DNA of 11,732 nt, taken from NCBI GenBank assembly GCA_964544965.1, contig CAZJED010000044.1, positions 1-11,732 of the forward strand, given 5' to 3'. The stretch's first letter is position 1; each line of letters opens with the position of its first letter. Positions 1-6,963 of this stretch are shown piece by piece. The notes beneath the pieces are model-generated. The model searched no databases. It saw nothing but the letters and a program-made list of their open reading frames with translations, and was not told the DNA's origin. The position numbers were made by a program, and so were the translations under genes. Origin of the DNA: UBA11869 sp964544965 (GTDB taxonomy: Bacteria; Pseudomonadota; Gammaproteobacteria; Eutrophobiales; Eutrophobiaceae).

Positions 1-1
1 C

Positions 2-655
2 ACATTAATGCGCTACTTGCTTGGCTTAGGGATCCCAACAAGTGGTAGTATAAAGTTACTCGGAGAAGAGATTAATAGTCTTAGTGAAAACGAAACATTT
101 GAACTAAGAAAAAAAATGGGTGTAGCTTTTCAAGGTGGCGCATTACTAAGTTCCATGACAATTGGGGACAATATTCGGTTACCGCTACGCGAGCACACTA
201 ATCTTGATGAAAAAACTATGGACATTATGGTTAGAATGAAGCTTGAAGTTGTAAATTTAGGTGGATTTGAAGAGTTAATGCCATCAGAGTTGTCAGGTGG
301 CATGATAAAAAGAGCAGCTGTTGCTCGCGCAATTATTATGGATCCAAAATTAATGTTTTTTGATGAACCATCCGCGGGACTTGATCCAGTAGTTTCTGCT
401 GAACTAGATGAACTTATATTAAGATTACGAGATGCAATGAATATGACAATCGTTGTTGTTACCCATGAACTTGATAGCGCGTTTAAAATTGCTGATAGAA
501 TAACTGTTTTAGACAGGGGGCATATTTTGATGAGTGATACAGTTGAAGAAATTAGAAACTCAGATAACGAACGAATTCAATCGCTATTAAATCGTACACC
601 AAGCAATGAATTAATTAATGCAGATGAATATTTGGATCGATTGACTGGTATATAG
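2..655 (+). CDS. MlaF-like ABC transporter ATPase of an MCE lipid transport system (5' partial)
   Basis: Cytoplasmic ATPase subunit that should power an MlaE-type permease moving lipid across the envelope. The frame is open to the window edge: codons at 2-7 read Thr-Leu, the end of a Walker A motif (GKSTL-type), so the true start and the Walker A glycines lie upstream and the Met at 8 is internal. Counting that Met as residue 1, I see a Q-loop (VAFQGG, about 39-44), the ABC signature LSGGM (95-99), Walker B with catalytic Glu (LMFFDEPSAGLDP) and the H-loop His (VVTHEL). The signature LSGGM followed by KRAAVARA is typical of the MlaF/Mkl group. The stop is 2 nt before the MCE gene, so the genes are surely co-transcribed. 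The permease gene should lie just upstream, outside the window. Family assignment is firm; the exact lipid is unknown. Confidence 0.93.
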   Translation, partial: TLMRYLLGLGIPTSGSIKLLGEEINSLSENETFELRKKMGVAFQGGALLSSMTIGDNIRLPLREHTNLDEKTMDIMVRMKLEVVNLGGFEELMPSELSGGMIKRAAVARAIIMDPKLMFFDEPSAGLDPVVSAELDELILRLRDAMNMTIVVVTHELDSAFKIADRITVLDRGHILMSDTVEEIRNSDNERIQSLLNRTPSNELINADEYLDRLTGI

Positions 656-657
656 AT

Positions 658-1647
658 ATGAAAAGAGAAAATATTAATTACACCGTTGTTGGTTTATTCG
701 TGATTTTTATATCAGCTTGCTTTTTTGTATTTTTATATCAAATTACAGGTAGCAGTGGCCCAACTGACAAATATTATGCAACATACGATAATGTTGCAGG
801 TATAAAATTTGGGACTCCTGTTTCTTTTGAAGGTTATCAGGTTGGTCAGGTTGAAGAAATTATACCAATACGACTTGATGGCAAAACACGATATCGTTTA
901 TTACTTTCTATTAAAGAAGATTGGCCTGTTCCTGAAGATAGTATTGCAAAGATTGTTGCATCTGGTTTATTGGCTGCTGTAACTATAGATATTGAGGAGG
1001 GTTTTAGCAATATTTTACTTGAACCTAGTTCAGAAATAAAAAGCAGAGAAGCTGCTAATTTGTTCGCGGCAGTAAACGAGGTCGCAGAAGACATCCGCGG
1101 CATTTCTAGAGATGGAATTAAACCATTACTTGATAACTTAAATAACCAAATTAATTCAATTTCATCTGAATTTACAGATTTAACAAAGAATACAGTAAAA
1201 CCAATGGTGGAAAAAATTAGTATACAAATTGATAAATCAGATATTGTTACTAAAGTCGATGAACTTGTTAGCAATCTAAATCAAACATCTGAGAATTTAA
1301 AGAAAGTGATTAACAATAAGAATCAGGAGAATTTAGCATCATTTTTAGATAGCATGAGTGTTATCTCTGCAAATACGGATGAACTAGTTGGAAATCTTGA
1401 TGAAACAAGAAAGACAATGGATACTGTTTTAGAAAATGTAGGGGATATGGTCGAAACTAATAGCAATAAACTAGACTCTTCACTTGCCGACTTACAAAAA
1501 ACTCTATCAGTTATTTCAACCCATATTGATGCAATTACTCATCATCTTGAAGGGAGTAGTAGAAATATGCACGAATTTACACGGCAGATAAAAGAAAACC
1601 CCGGGTTATTAATTCGTGGTTCCGCGCAAACAGAAGAGGCAAAATAG
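658..1647 (+). CDS. MlaD-like MCE domain protein with long C-terminal helical region
   Basis: Inner-membrane-anchored, periplasmic substrate-binding subunit of the MCE transporter. A single membrane segment spans about residues 8-28, followed by one MCE domain (about 37-116) with the family pattern of V-x-G-I-x-x-G-x-x-V, then G-Y-x-V-G-x-V (residues 46-66). The remaining roughly 200 residues (125-320) are low in proline and rich in Leu/Ile/Val heptad-like spacing with many Asn, Asp, Glu and Lys, which predicts long helices or a coiled coil. At 329 aa it is much longer than E. coli MlaD (about 180 aa) and closer to single-MCE proteins with an extended tail. It lies 2 nt after the ATPase gene and 2 nt before the lipoprotein gene. 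No strong Shine-Dalgarno is visible, which suggests translational coupling. In known systems six copies form a ring; that is family knowledge, not seen here. Confidence 0.9.
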   Translation: MKRENINYTVVGLFVIFISACFFVFLYQITGSSGPTDKYYATYDNVAGIKFGTPVSFEGYQVGQVEEIIPIRLDGKTRYRLLLSIKEDWPVPEDSIAKIVASGLLAAVTIDIEEGFSNILLEPSSEIKSREAANLFAAVNEVAEDIRGISRDGIKPLLDNLNNQINSISSEFTDLTKNTVKPMVEKISIQIDKSDIVTKVDELVSNLNQTSENLKKVINNKNQENLASFLDSMSVISANTDELVGNLDETRKTMDTVLENVGDMVETNSNKLDSSLADLQKTLSVISTHIDAITHHLEGSSRNMHEFTRQIKENPGLLIRGSAQTEEAK

Positions 1648-1649
1648 TC

Positions 1650-2243
1650 ATGAAAAGATTCATTCTTCTTATCCCTATTATATTCATTCTGAATTCATGT
1701 ATAAAGCAAGCCCCATTGCCGACAGATCATTATTATCGCCTTCCAACGTTACAGGGTATTAGCAGTGATAAAGAAATTATTAATAGTATTAGTGTAATTA
1801 TTTTTCAGGCGGACGGGTTATATCGTGAACGCGCTATTCTTTATTCTGAAAACGAAATTGAAATTAAACAATATCACTACCATCATTGGGTTGATTCCCC
1901 CAGACGAATACTACAGGAGTATCTTGCTGAAAGATTACGTTTGAGCAATATATCGAAAGTTGTTTTAACAACATTTGAAGGCGACGGTAATCTAATTATC
2001 AAAGGAAAAATAAAAGCATTTGAACAAAAGAAACTTAGCACCAAAAATAGTGCTTTTGTGTCAATTGAATTTCGTGTTGACAGAAAAAATGAGACTCAAC
2101 CTATTTTATATAAACAATATACTCAAGTTGTCGATTCTGATGGACCATTGATGACCTCAACAATTAGCGCATTTGGAATTGCTGTTAATAGTATATATGA
2201 AAGTTTTTATAATGATTTGAAAGAAACGTTAGCATTACAATAA
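1650..2243 (+). CDS. ABC-type transport auxiliary lipoprotein (PqiC-like)
   Basis: Predicted outer-membrane lipoprotein of 197 aa. A short signal peptide (MKRFILLIPIIFILNSC) ends in the lipobox L-N-S-C, making Cys17 the lipidated residue; Ile follows at +2 instead of Asp, so export to the outer membrane is expected. The mature part begins with the YYRLP motif (about 28-32) usual at the start of the ABC_trans_aux/PqiC domain, and later carries a W-V-D-S-P-R-R-I-L segment fitting the same family. In such operons this protein is thought to receive or anchor the MCE tunnel at the outer membrane. An AGAGG-like ribosome site lies about 10 nt before the ATG. The gene closes the operon and ends 7 nt from the converging ferredoxin gene. 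Family call is good; the precise role is inferred from context. Confidence 0.85.
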   Translation: MKRFILLIPIIFILNSCIKQAPLPTDHYYRLPTLQGISSDKEIINSISVIIFQADGLYRERAILYSENEIEIKQYHYHHWVDSPRRILQEYLAERLRLSNISKVVLTTFEGDGNLIIKGKIKAFEQKKLSTKNSAFVSIEFRVDRKNETQPILYKQYTQVVDSDGPLMTSTISAFGIAVNSIYESFYNDLKETLALQ

Positions 2244-2250
2244 AAGTCAA

Positions 2251-2574
2251 TTATCGCTTTAAGTATTCTATTTTATTTTTTTTGTCCTTCCATTCATCCG
2301 CATCTTCGGGCGGTGGCTTCATTTCATTTATTACTGGCCAAGTTTTTGATAATTCTGCATTCAATTCTATGAAATCATTCATATCTTCAGGCACATCTTC
2401 ATCACACATAATCGCTTCTATTGGGCATTCCGGTTCGCACAGCGTGCAATCAATACACTCATCCGGATCGATAACTAGCATATTTGGACCTTCATGAAAG
2501 CAATCAACAGGACATACTTCAACACAATCTGTGTATTTACATTTGATACAATTTTGCGTCACTATAAATGGCAT
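2251..2574 (-). CDS. fdxA: 7Fe-8S ferredoxin (FdI/FdxA type)
   Basis: Small cytoplasmic electron carrier of 107 aa with one [3Fe-4S] and one [4Fe-4S] cluster. The sequence follows Azotobacter vinelandii FdI closely over its full length. By that alignment, counting Met as 1, Cys9, Cys17 and Cys50 should bind the 3Fe cluster and Cys21, Cys40, Cys43 and Cys46 the 4Fe cluster; Cys12 and the free Cys25 are also kept. The C-terminal acidic half (VPEDMNDFIELNAELSKTWP) is the usual FdI tail. The start is set by an ideal Shine-Dalgarno six bases upstream. The physiological partner in most proteobacteria is poorly known. The gene lies 86 nt downstream of the TPR lipoprotein gene on the same strand, which may or may not mean co-transcription, and converges with the MCE operon. 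Confidence 0.96.
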   Translation of the reverse strand: MPFIVTQNCIKCKYTDCVEVCPVDCFHEGPNMLVIDPDECIDCTLCEPECPIEAIMCDEDVPEDMNDFIELNAELSKTWPVINEMKPPPEDADEWKDKKNKIEYLKR

Positions 2575-2580
2575 ATTTTT

Positions 2581-2587
2581 TCCTTCT
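2581..2587 (-). promoter_or_regulatory. Strong ribosome binding site of fdxA
   Basis: On the minus strand the bases read AGAAGGA, followed by a 6-nt A/T spacer and the ATG at 2574. This is the best Shine-Dalgarno in the window; most other genes here have weak or no such site, which fits an abundant small protein. Confidence 0.8.
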
Positions 2588-2660
2588 AATATTCTCGTGT
2601 TTCAGAAAATTAAATTTTACACTTTTATTCATACATAAAGAATAGTTTTATTTGTAATCT

Positions 2661-3134
2661 TTAATTCTCAATTTCTATTTTAAATTCTTTATACAGTAAT
2701 ATTGAAATTGCATTAATTACAAGTTGGGCTCTTATGTTTAGAGGGTCATTATCATTTGTATATTTTTTTACTGTTAAGAACGTTTTTGTGGATTCTTTTA
2801 ATTGTGTAATTCCCATATTATGAAGAATCATACTATTATTTGGACTAATTAGTAATGCATTTTGGTAAGCATCAATAGCAGATTTAGTTTGATTTAGGTG
2901 TGCGTATGCATTACCAATTCGATACCAGATTTTTGCGTCGTTAGGTGTTTGATTCGTTAACTTAGTATAATAATTAATTACATCCTCCCAGCGCTCATTG
3001 TTATAAGCGGTGTCCGCGATTTGTTGTAACTCTGCTATATTTGTCTGCATATTTGCATTTGATTTTACATTTTGGTTATTACATGCTGCATTTAAGACAG
3101 TAAACAGCAACAACAATAATTTAAAATGGTTCAT
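2661..3134 (-). CDS. Small TPR-repeat lipoprotein
   Basis: A predicted lipoprotein of 157 aa with two tetratricopeptide repeats; function unknown. I choose the ATG at 3134 over the in-frame ATG at 3173 because the former gives a clean lipoprotein signal, M-N-H-F-K followed by a leucine-rich core and the lipobox L-N-A-A-C with Cys18 as lipid site, whereas the longer form adds 13 polar residues and lacks a ribosome site. The mature protein carries a degenerate TPR (about residues 33-66) and a canonical one (about 67-100) with the W-x-x-x-G-x-x-Y and A-x-x-A-Y-x-x-A-L-x-x-x-P pattern. The last 50 residues have no recognised motif. TPRs usually mediate protein-protein contacts. It is divergent from htpG and 86 nt upstream of fdxA. 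A palindrome-like TAGGGCACCCTA overlaps its only Shine-Dalgarno-like bases. Confidence 0.8.
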   Translation of the reverse strand: MNHFKLLLLLFTVLNAACNNQNVKSNANMQTNIAELQQIADTAYNNERWEDVINYYTKLTNQTPNDAKIWYRIGNAYAHLNQTKSAIDAYQNALLISPNNSMILHNMGITQLKESTKTFLTVKKYTNDNDPLNIRAQLVINAISILLYKEFKIEIEN

Positions 3135-3239
3135 TTTAGGGTGCCCTATTTTTAAATATATTTTTTCTGTCATAATAATATTTTACGAGATGATTAACAT
3201 TATCTATCTTATTTGGGAAATACAATTTTTTATTGCTAT

Positions 3240-3268
3240 CTTGAAATTTTATAAGAAAGACCCAATAT
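3240..3268 (+). promoter_or_regulatory. Sigma-32-like heat-shock promoter of htpG
   Basis: The -35 element CTTGAAA (3240-3246) is a perfect match to the RpoH consensus. After a 14-nt spacer comes CCCAATAT (3261-3268), which matches CCCCATNT at all specified positions but one. Transcription would start near 3275, about 40 nt before the htpG ATG. htpG is a classical RpoH target, so element, spacing and gene agree. Start site and sigma usage are inferred. Confidence 0.85.
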
Positions 3269-3314
3269 GGGCTATAACAAATATTAATTATTTTGAGTTG
3301 AGGTTTAAATAGAT

Positions 3315-5213
3315 ATGTCTTTAAAAGCGAATAAAAAAACCCTTGGATTTCAAACTGAGGTTAAACAATTATTAGATTTGATGGTGCATTCTTTGTATGG
3401 TAATCGAGAGATATTTCTCCGAGAGTTAATCTCAAATGCATCTGATGCAGAGGATAAATTAAGATTTGAGGCCTTGCAGAACGACAGTCTTTATGAGAAA
3501 GATCCAGAATTAAAAATAAAAGTCGAGTTTAATAAGGACCTGAAAACAATTACCGTTTTAGATAATGGAATAGGTATGTCTAGAGATGAGGTGATTGAGA
3601 ATTTAGGGACTATTGCTAAATCTGGCACAAAACAGTTTTTTGAAGCTTTAACAGGCGATCAGACAAAAGATTCACAATTGATTGGTCAGTTTGGCGTCGG
3701 TTTTTATTCATGTTTTATTGTCGCAAAAAAGGTAGAAGTGACGACAAGAAGAGCAGGAGATGGGAAAGAGAAAGGTGTTTGTTGGGCTTCTGAAGGAGAA
3801 AATGACTATTCAATAGAGACAGTTAATAGAGCTAAACGTGGTACAAAAGTTATTTTACATTTACGTGATGACGCTGAAGAATTTTTAAATAGTTACCGAT
3901 TACGAGAAATTATCACTAAATATTCCGATCATATTTCTTTTCCAATTGTTATGGATAAAGATAACAAAGATGATGAAGACGATAATAAAACAGGCGAAGA
4001 TACGGTTAATAGTGCAACTGCACTTTGGACACGAAACAAAAAAGAGATAAAGGATGATGAATATAATGAATTTTACAAACATATAGGCCATGACTTTGAG
4101 AATCCTCTTTCTTATATTCATAATAAGGTTGAAGGAAAACTTGAATATACATCACTTTTATATATTCCTTCGCAGGCACCTTTTGATTTATGGGATAGAG
4201 AACAACGTCACGGAGTAAAGCTTTATGTTCGTCGTATTTTTATAATGGATGATGCAAAACAACTATTGCCGCCTTGGTTGCGTTTTATAAAAGGTGTTAT
4301 AGATTCTGATGATCTTCCTTTAAATGTTTCAAGAGAAATACTTCAGCAAAATAAGGCGGTAGATTCAATTCGATCTGGTTGTACAAAAAAGATTATTGGC
4401 TTACTGAAATCAATGACTAAGAATGACGAAGAAAAATATCAGAAATTCTGGAAAATATTCGGGAAGGTGCTTAAAGAGGGTGTTGTTGATACCTCAGACT
4501 ACAAAGACGAATTATCTGAGCTATTTCGATTTTCAAGCACGCATGATGACACTGAAGATCAGAAAGTTTCTCTTAAAGACTATGTTGGGCGTATGCAAGA
4601 TGGGCAGAAATCAATTTTTTATGTGGTTGCCGATTCGTATATGACGGCAAAAAGTAGTCCTCATCTAGAAATTTTTAAGAAGAAAGGAATTGAGGTGCTT
4701 TTGCTTTCAGAACCTATAGATGAGTGGGTAACTACACATTTGTCTGAATTTGATGGTAAAAAATTACAGTCAGTCAATAAGGGCGAGCTTGATCTTGGGG
4801 ATATTCAGGATGAGAACGAAAAGAAAAAAGATGAGAATGAAAATAAAATCCATAATGATCTTGTTAAACATATTAAAGAAGTATTAGATGAGAAAGTAAA
4901 AGAAGTACGAGTTACTTCACGCTTAACAACGTCACCGGCCTGCCTTGTTAGCGATGAAAATGATATGGGCCGGCATCTTGAGCAAATACTCAAAGCTTCG
5001 GGTCAGAATATATCTGGCACCAAACCAATTCTTGAAATTAACCCCGATCACCCAATAATTAAAAAAATTATTGCCGAGAAAGATGATGACTTATTTTCGG
5101 ATTGGTCCCACATACTTTTTGATCAAGCTTTACTTAGTGAGGGAGGTCAATTAGCAGACCCAGTGAATTTTGTGAATAAACTTAACTCAATGATTGTTTC
5201 AATGACTAAATAA
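3315..5213 (+). CDS. htpG: Molecular chaperone HtpG (Hsp90)
   Basis: Cytosolic ATP-dependent Hsp90 chaperone of 632 aa (E. coli HtpG has 624). The N-terminal GHKL ATPase domain shows the catalytic Glu37 in FLRELISNASDA (34-45), the adenine-contacting Asp83 in DNGIGM (83-88), GTIAKSGT (98-105) and the lid GQFGVGFY (124-131). A very acidic linker follows (about 214-229), then the middle domain with the gamma-phosphate-contacting Arg340 in LNVSREILQ, then the dimerisation domain. A lysine/glutamate-rich patch sits near residues 498-515. TGAGG (3299-3303) lies 11 nt before the ATG. The gene is monocistronic by appearance: its own promoter lies upstream and a 94-nt gap follows. No key residue is missing. 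It probably supports protein folding under heat stress. Confidence 0.98.
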   Translation: MSLKANKKTLGFQTEVKQLLDLMVHSLYGNREIFLRELISNASDAEDKLRFEALQNDSLYEKDPELKIKVEFNKDLKTITVLDNGIGMSRDEVIENLGTIAKSGTKQFFEALTGDQTKDSQLIGQFGVGFYSCFIVAKKVEVTTRRAGDGKEKGVCWASEGENDYSIETVNRAKRGTKVILHLRDDAEEFLNSYRLREIITKYSDHISFPIVMDKDNKDDEDDNKTGEDTVNSATALWTRNKKEIKDDEYNEFYKHIGHDFENPLSYIHNKVEGKLEYTSLLYIPSQAPFDLWDREQRHGVKLYVRRIFIMDDAKQLLPPWLRFIKGVIDSDDLPLNVSREILQQNKAVDSIRSGCTKKIIGLLKSMTKNDEEKYQKFWKIFGKVLKEGVVDTSDYKDELSELFRFSSTHDDTEDQKVSLKDYVGRMQDGQKSIFYVVADSYMTAKSSPHLEIFKKKGIEVLLLSEPIDEWVTTHLSEFDGKKLQSVNKGELDLGDIQDENEKKKDENENKIHNDLVKHIKEVLDEKVKEVRVTSRLTTSPACLVSDENDMGRHLEQILKASGQNISGTKPILEINPDHPIIKKIIAEKDDDLFSDWSHILFDQALLSEGGQLADPVNFVNKLNSMIVSMTK

Positions 5214-5267
5214 TCTATAGAATTAGGTTAGATAACGCTAGAAATCTGATACGTTTTATTCCACACT

Positions 5268-5301
5268 TCATTACGTCAATTTTAATGTGAGTGCGTAATG
5301 A
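5268..5301. promoter_or_regulatory. Inverted repeat in the leader of the HD-GYP gene
   Basis: Perfect 8-bp arms TCATTACG (5268-5275) and CGTAATGA (5294-5301) are separated by 18 nt, and the right arm ends 6 nt before the ATG at 5308, where a ribosome site would lie. It could be a regulator binding site, an RNA hairpin that masks translation start, or chance. The long loop and lack of a T-run argue against an intrinsic terminator for htpG. Confidence 0.35.
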
Positions 5302-5307
5302 TTTGTT

Positions 5308-6945
5308 ATGGATCGGTCCTTAAATAATATCCCAAATCTGCTTCGTGAGCTGAACAAGATTGGTATTGCTCTTTCTACAGAAAAAGACCATACACGTCTA
5401 TTAGAACTTATACTTGTTAAAGCTATGGATATTACAAATTCTGATGGCGGGACTTTGTATATATGTACAAATGAAAAAAGTTTGAAGTTCGAGATACTAC
5501 TTAACCATTCATTAGCAGTACATAAGGGTGGAACTAGTGGCGAGAAGATTTTACTACCACCTATTCAACTTTACGATGAAGAAGGCAATACTAATAATAA
5601 GATGGTTGCAGCGCACGCTGTTAACAGCGAACAAACAGTAAATATCGAAGATGCTTATACAAATGAAGTTTTCGATTTTTCCGGAACAAGAGATTTCGAT
5701 AAAAGGATGGGGTATCGTTCTATTTCATTTTTGACAGTTCCTATGAAAAATCACGAAAATGATATAATCGGTGTTCTTCAATTAATTAATACGATTGATA
5801 AAAGTACAAATAAGATTATTTCTTTTAGTTCATTAGATCAGCAGTTAATGGAGTCGCTTGCATCACAAGCCGCAGTCACAATAACTAATAAAACATTAAT
5901 TGATGATCAGAAAAAATTATTCGATTCGTTTATCCAATTAATCGCTACAGCGATTGATGAGAAATCACCCTATACAGCAAAACATTGTCGCCGTGTTCCC
6001 GTCATTACAAATATGCTAGCTAACGCAACAAATACAATGAATACTGGTCCGTTTAAAGATTTTTGTATGAGTGATAAAGAAATGTATGAACTCAATGTTG
6101 CCGCTTGGTTACATGATTGCGGAAAAATAACAACGCCGGAGAATGTTATTGATAAATCTACAAAACTAGAGACAATATTTGATCGCATGAATCTCATTGA
6201 TACACGTTTTGAAATATTAAAGAGAGATGCTGTGATCACAGTATTAGAAGATATAATAAAAAGAAGTAAAGATTGTGATGATATTGATAAAGATCTAGAA
6301 AATAATTCCTCATTACAAAATAAATTAAAGGAGCTTGATGCTGAAAAAAAAGAGATAGAAAAATATAACATTGGTGGCGAATCACTTGTCGATAATGATT
6401 TAGAACGAATCAAAAAACTTGCAGAAAGAACCTATAAAGATTCTATTGGAGAAACTATTCGGTTATTAAATGATGGAGAAGTAGAGAATTTGCAAATATC
6501 ACGCGGGACGCTTAATAAAGAAGAACGTAAAATCATCAATAATCATGTATCCGTTACCATTAAAATGCTTGAATCTTTACCTTACCCCAAGCACCTTAGG
6601 AATGTACCCGAATTTGCTGGCTGTCATCATGAAAAAATGGATGGGACAGGTTATCCTAATAAATTAAAAGGGAATCAGATGTCTATTCCTGCAAGAATGA
6701 TAGCAATCGCTGATATTTTTGAAGCGCTTACTGCAGGCGACAGACCTTATAAGAAAGGAATGCCTTTATCGCAAGCACTAAAAATACTAGGGAGGATGAA
6801 ATTAGAAAATCATATTGATCCCGATTTATTCGATGTTTTTATGTATAAAAAGATATACTCAACTTATGCAAAGGAGCACCTTGCAGAAGATCAAATTGAT
6901 GAAATAAATTTACAAGATGTTCCCGGGTATAACCCTCTTGGTTAA
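5308..6945 (+). CDS. GAF domain / HD-GYP phosphodiesterase with large catalytic-domain insert
   Basis: Predicted cytoplasmic c-di-GMP phosphodiesterase of 545 aa without membrane segments. An N-terminal GAF domain (about 25-192, ending with the typical IGVLQLIN) should sense a small ligand. The HD-GYP domain (about 200-520) keeps the metal and signature residues: His226, His269-Asp270 (LHDCGK), His413, His440-His441 with the HHEKMDGTGYP motif (440-450), and Asp469. The position four before His226 is Tyr, not the Glu of three-iron enzymes, so a two-metal centre is more likely. Unusually, HD and the next His are 143 residues apart instead of about 28, giving an insert of roughly 115 residues (about 285-400), strongly charged and partly coiled-coil-like. 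The start is fixed by an in-frame stop at 5299-5301; no Shine-Dalgarno is visible. soxC begins 18 nt downstream. Substrate is inferred from the family; c-GAMP-type substrates are also possible. Confidence 0.88.
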   Translation: MDRSLNNIPNLLRELNKIGIALSTEKDHTRLLELILVKAMDITNSDGGTLYICTNEKSLKFEILLNHSLAVHKGGTSGEKILLPPIQLYDEEGNTNNKMVAAHAVNSEQTVNIEDAYTNEVFDFSGTRDFDKRMGYRSISFLTVPMKNHENDIIGVLQLINTIDKSTNKIISFSSLDQQLMESLASQAAVTITNKTLIDDQKKLFDSFIQLIATAIDEKSPYTAKHCRRVPVITNMLANATNTMNTGPFKDFCMSDKEMYELNVAAWLHDCGKITTPENVIDKSTKLETIFDRMNLIDTRFEILKRDAVITVLEDIIKRSKDCDDIDKDLENNSSLQNKLKELDAEKKEIEKYNIGGESLVDNDLERIKKLAERTYKDSIGETIRLLNDGEVENLQISRGTLNKEERKIINNHVSVTIKMLESLPYPKHLRNVPEFAGCHHEKMDGTGYPNKLKGNQMSIPARMIAIADIFEALTAGDRPYKKGMPLSQALKILGRMKLENHIDPDLFDVFMYKKIYSTYAKEHLAEDQIDEINLQDVPGYNPLG

Positions 6946-6953
6946 TTCATTTG

Positions 6954-6958
6954 TGAGG
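6954..6958 (+). promoter_or_regulatory. Ribosome binding site of soxC
   Basis: TGAGG sits 5 nt before the ATG at 6964, inside the 18-nt gap after the HD-GYP stop codon. It supports this start and leaves little room for a separate promoter in the gap. Confidence 0.65.
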
Positions 6959-6963
6959 TAAAC

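Noticed and set aside
846..1274. 142-codon minus-strand open frame inside the MCE gene
   Set aside because: It lies wholly antisense to a well-supported gene, has no recognisable domain and is serine/isoleucine-rich as expected from the complement of AT-rich coding DNA.
2244..2250. Terminator between the lipoprotein gene and fdxA
   Set aside because: Only 7 nt separate the two stops and I see no GC-rich stem with a T-run around them; likewise between soxD and the tlpA-like gene (8819-8831).
3010..3312. 100-codon plus-strand open frame before htpG
   Set aside because: It overlaps the TPR gene antisense and runs through the sigma-32-like promoter; no ribosome site, no motif.
4423..4644. Out-of-frame open frames inside htpG (also 4805-4993 minus)
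   Set aside because: Shadows of the htpG reading frame with no independent support.
5214..5221. Palindrome TCTATAGA after htpG
   Set aside because: Eight AT-rich bases are common by chance and there is no stem extension or T-run to suggest a terminator.
5970..6413. 147-codon minus-strand open frame inside the HD-GYP gene
   Set aside because: Antisense to the insert region; serine/phenylalanine-rich, mirror of Lys/Glu/Asp codons; no motif and no ribosome site.
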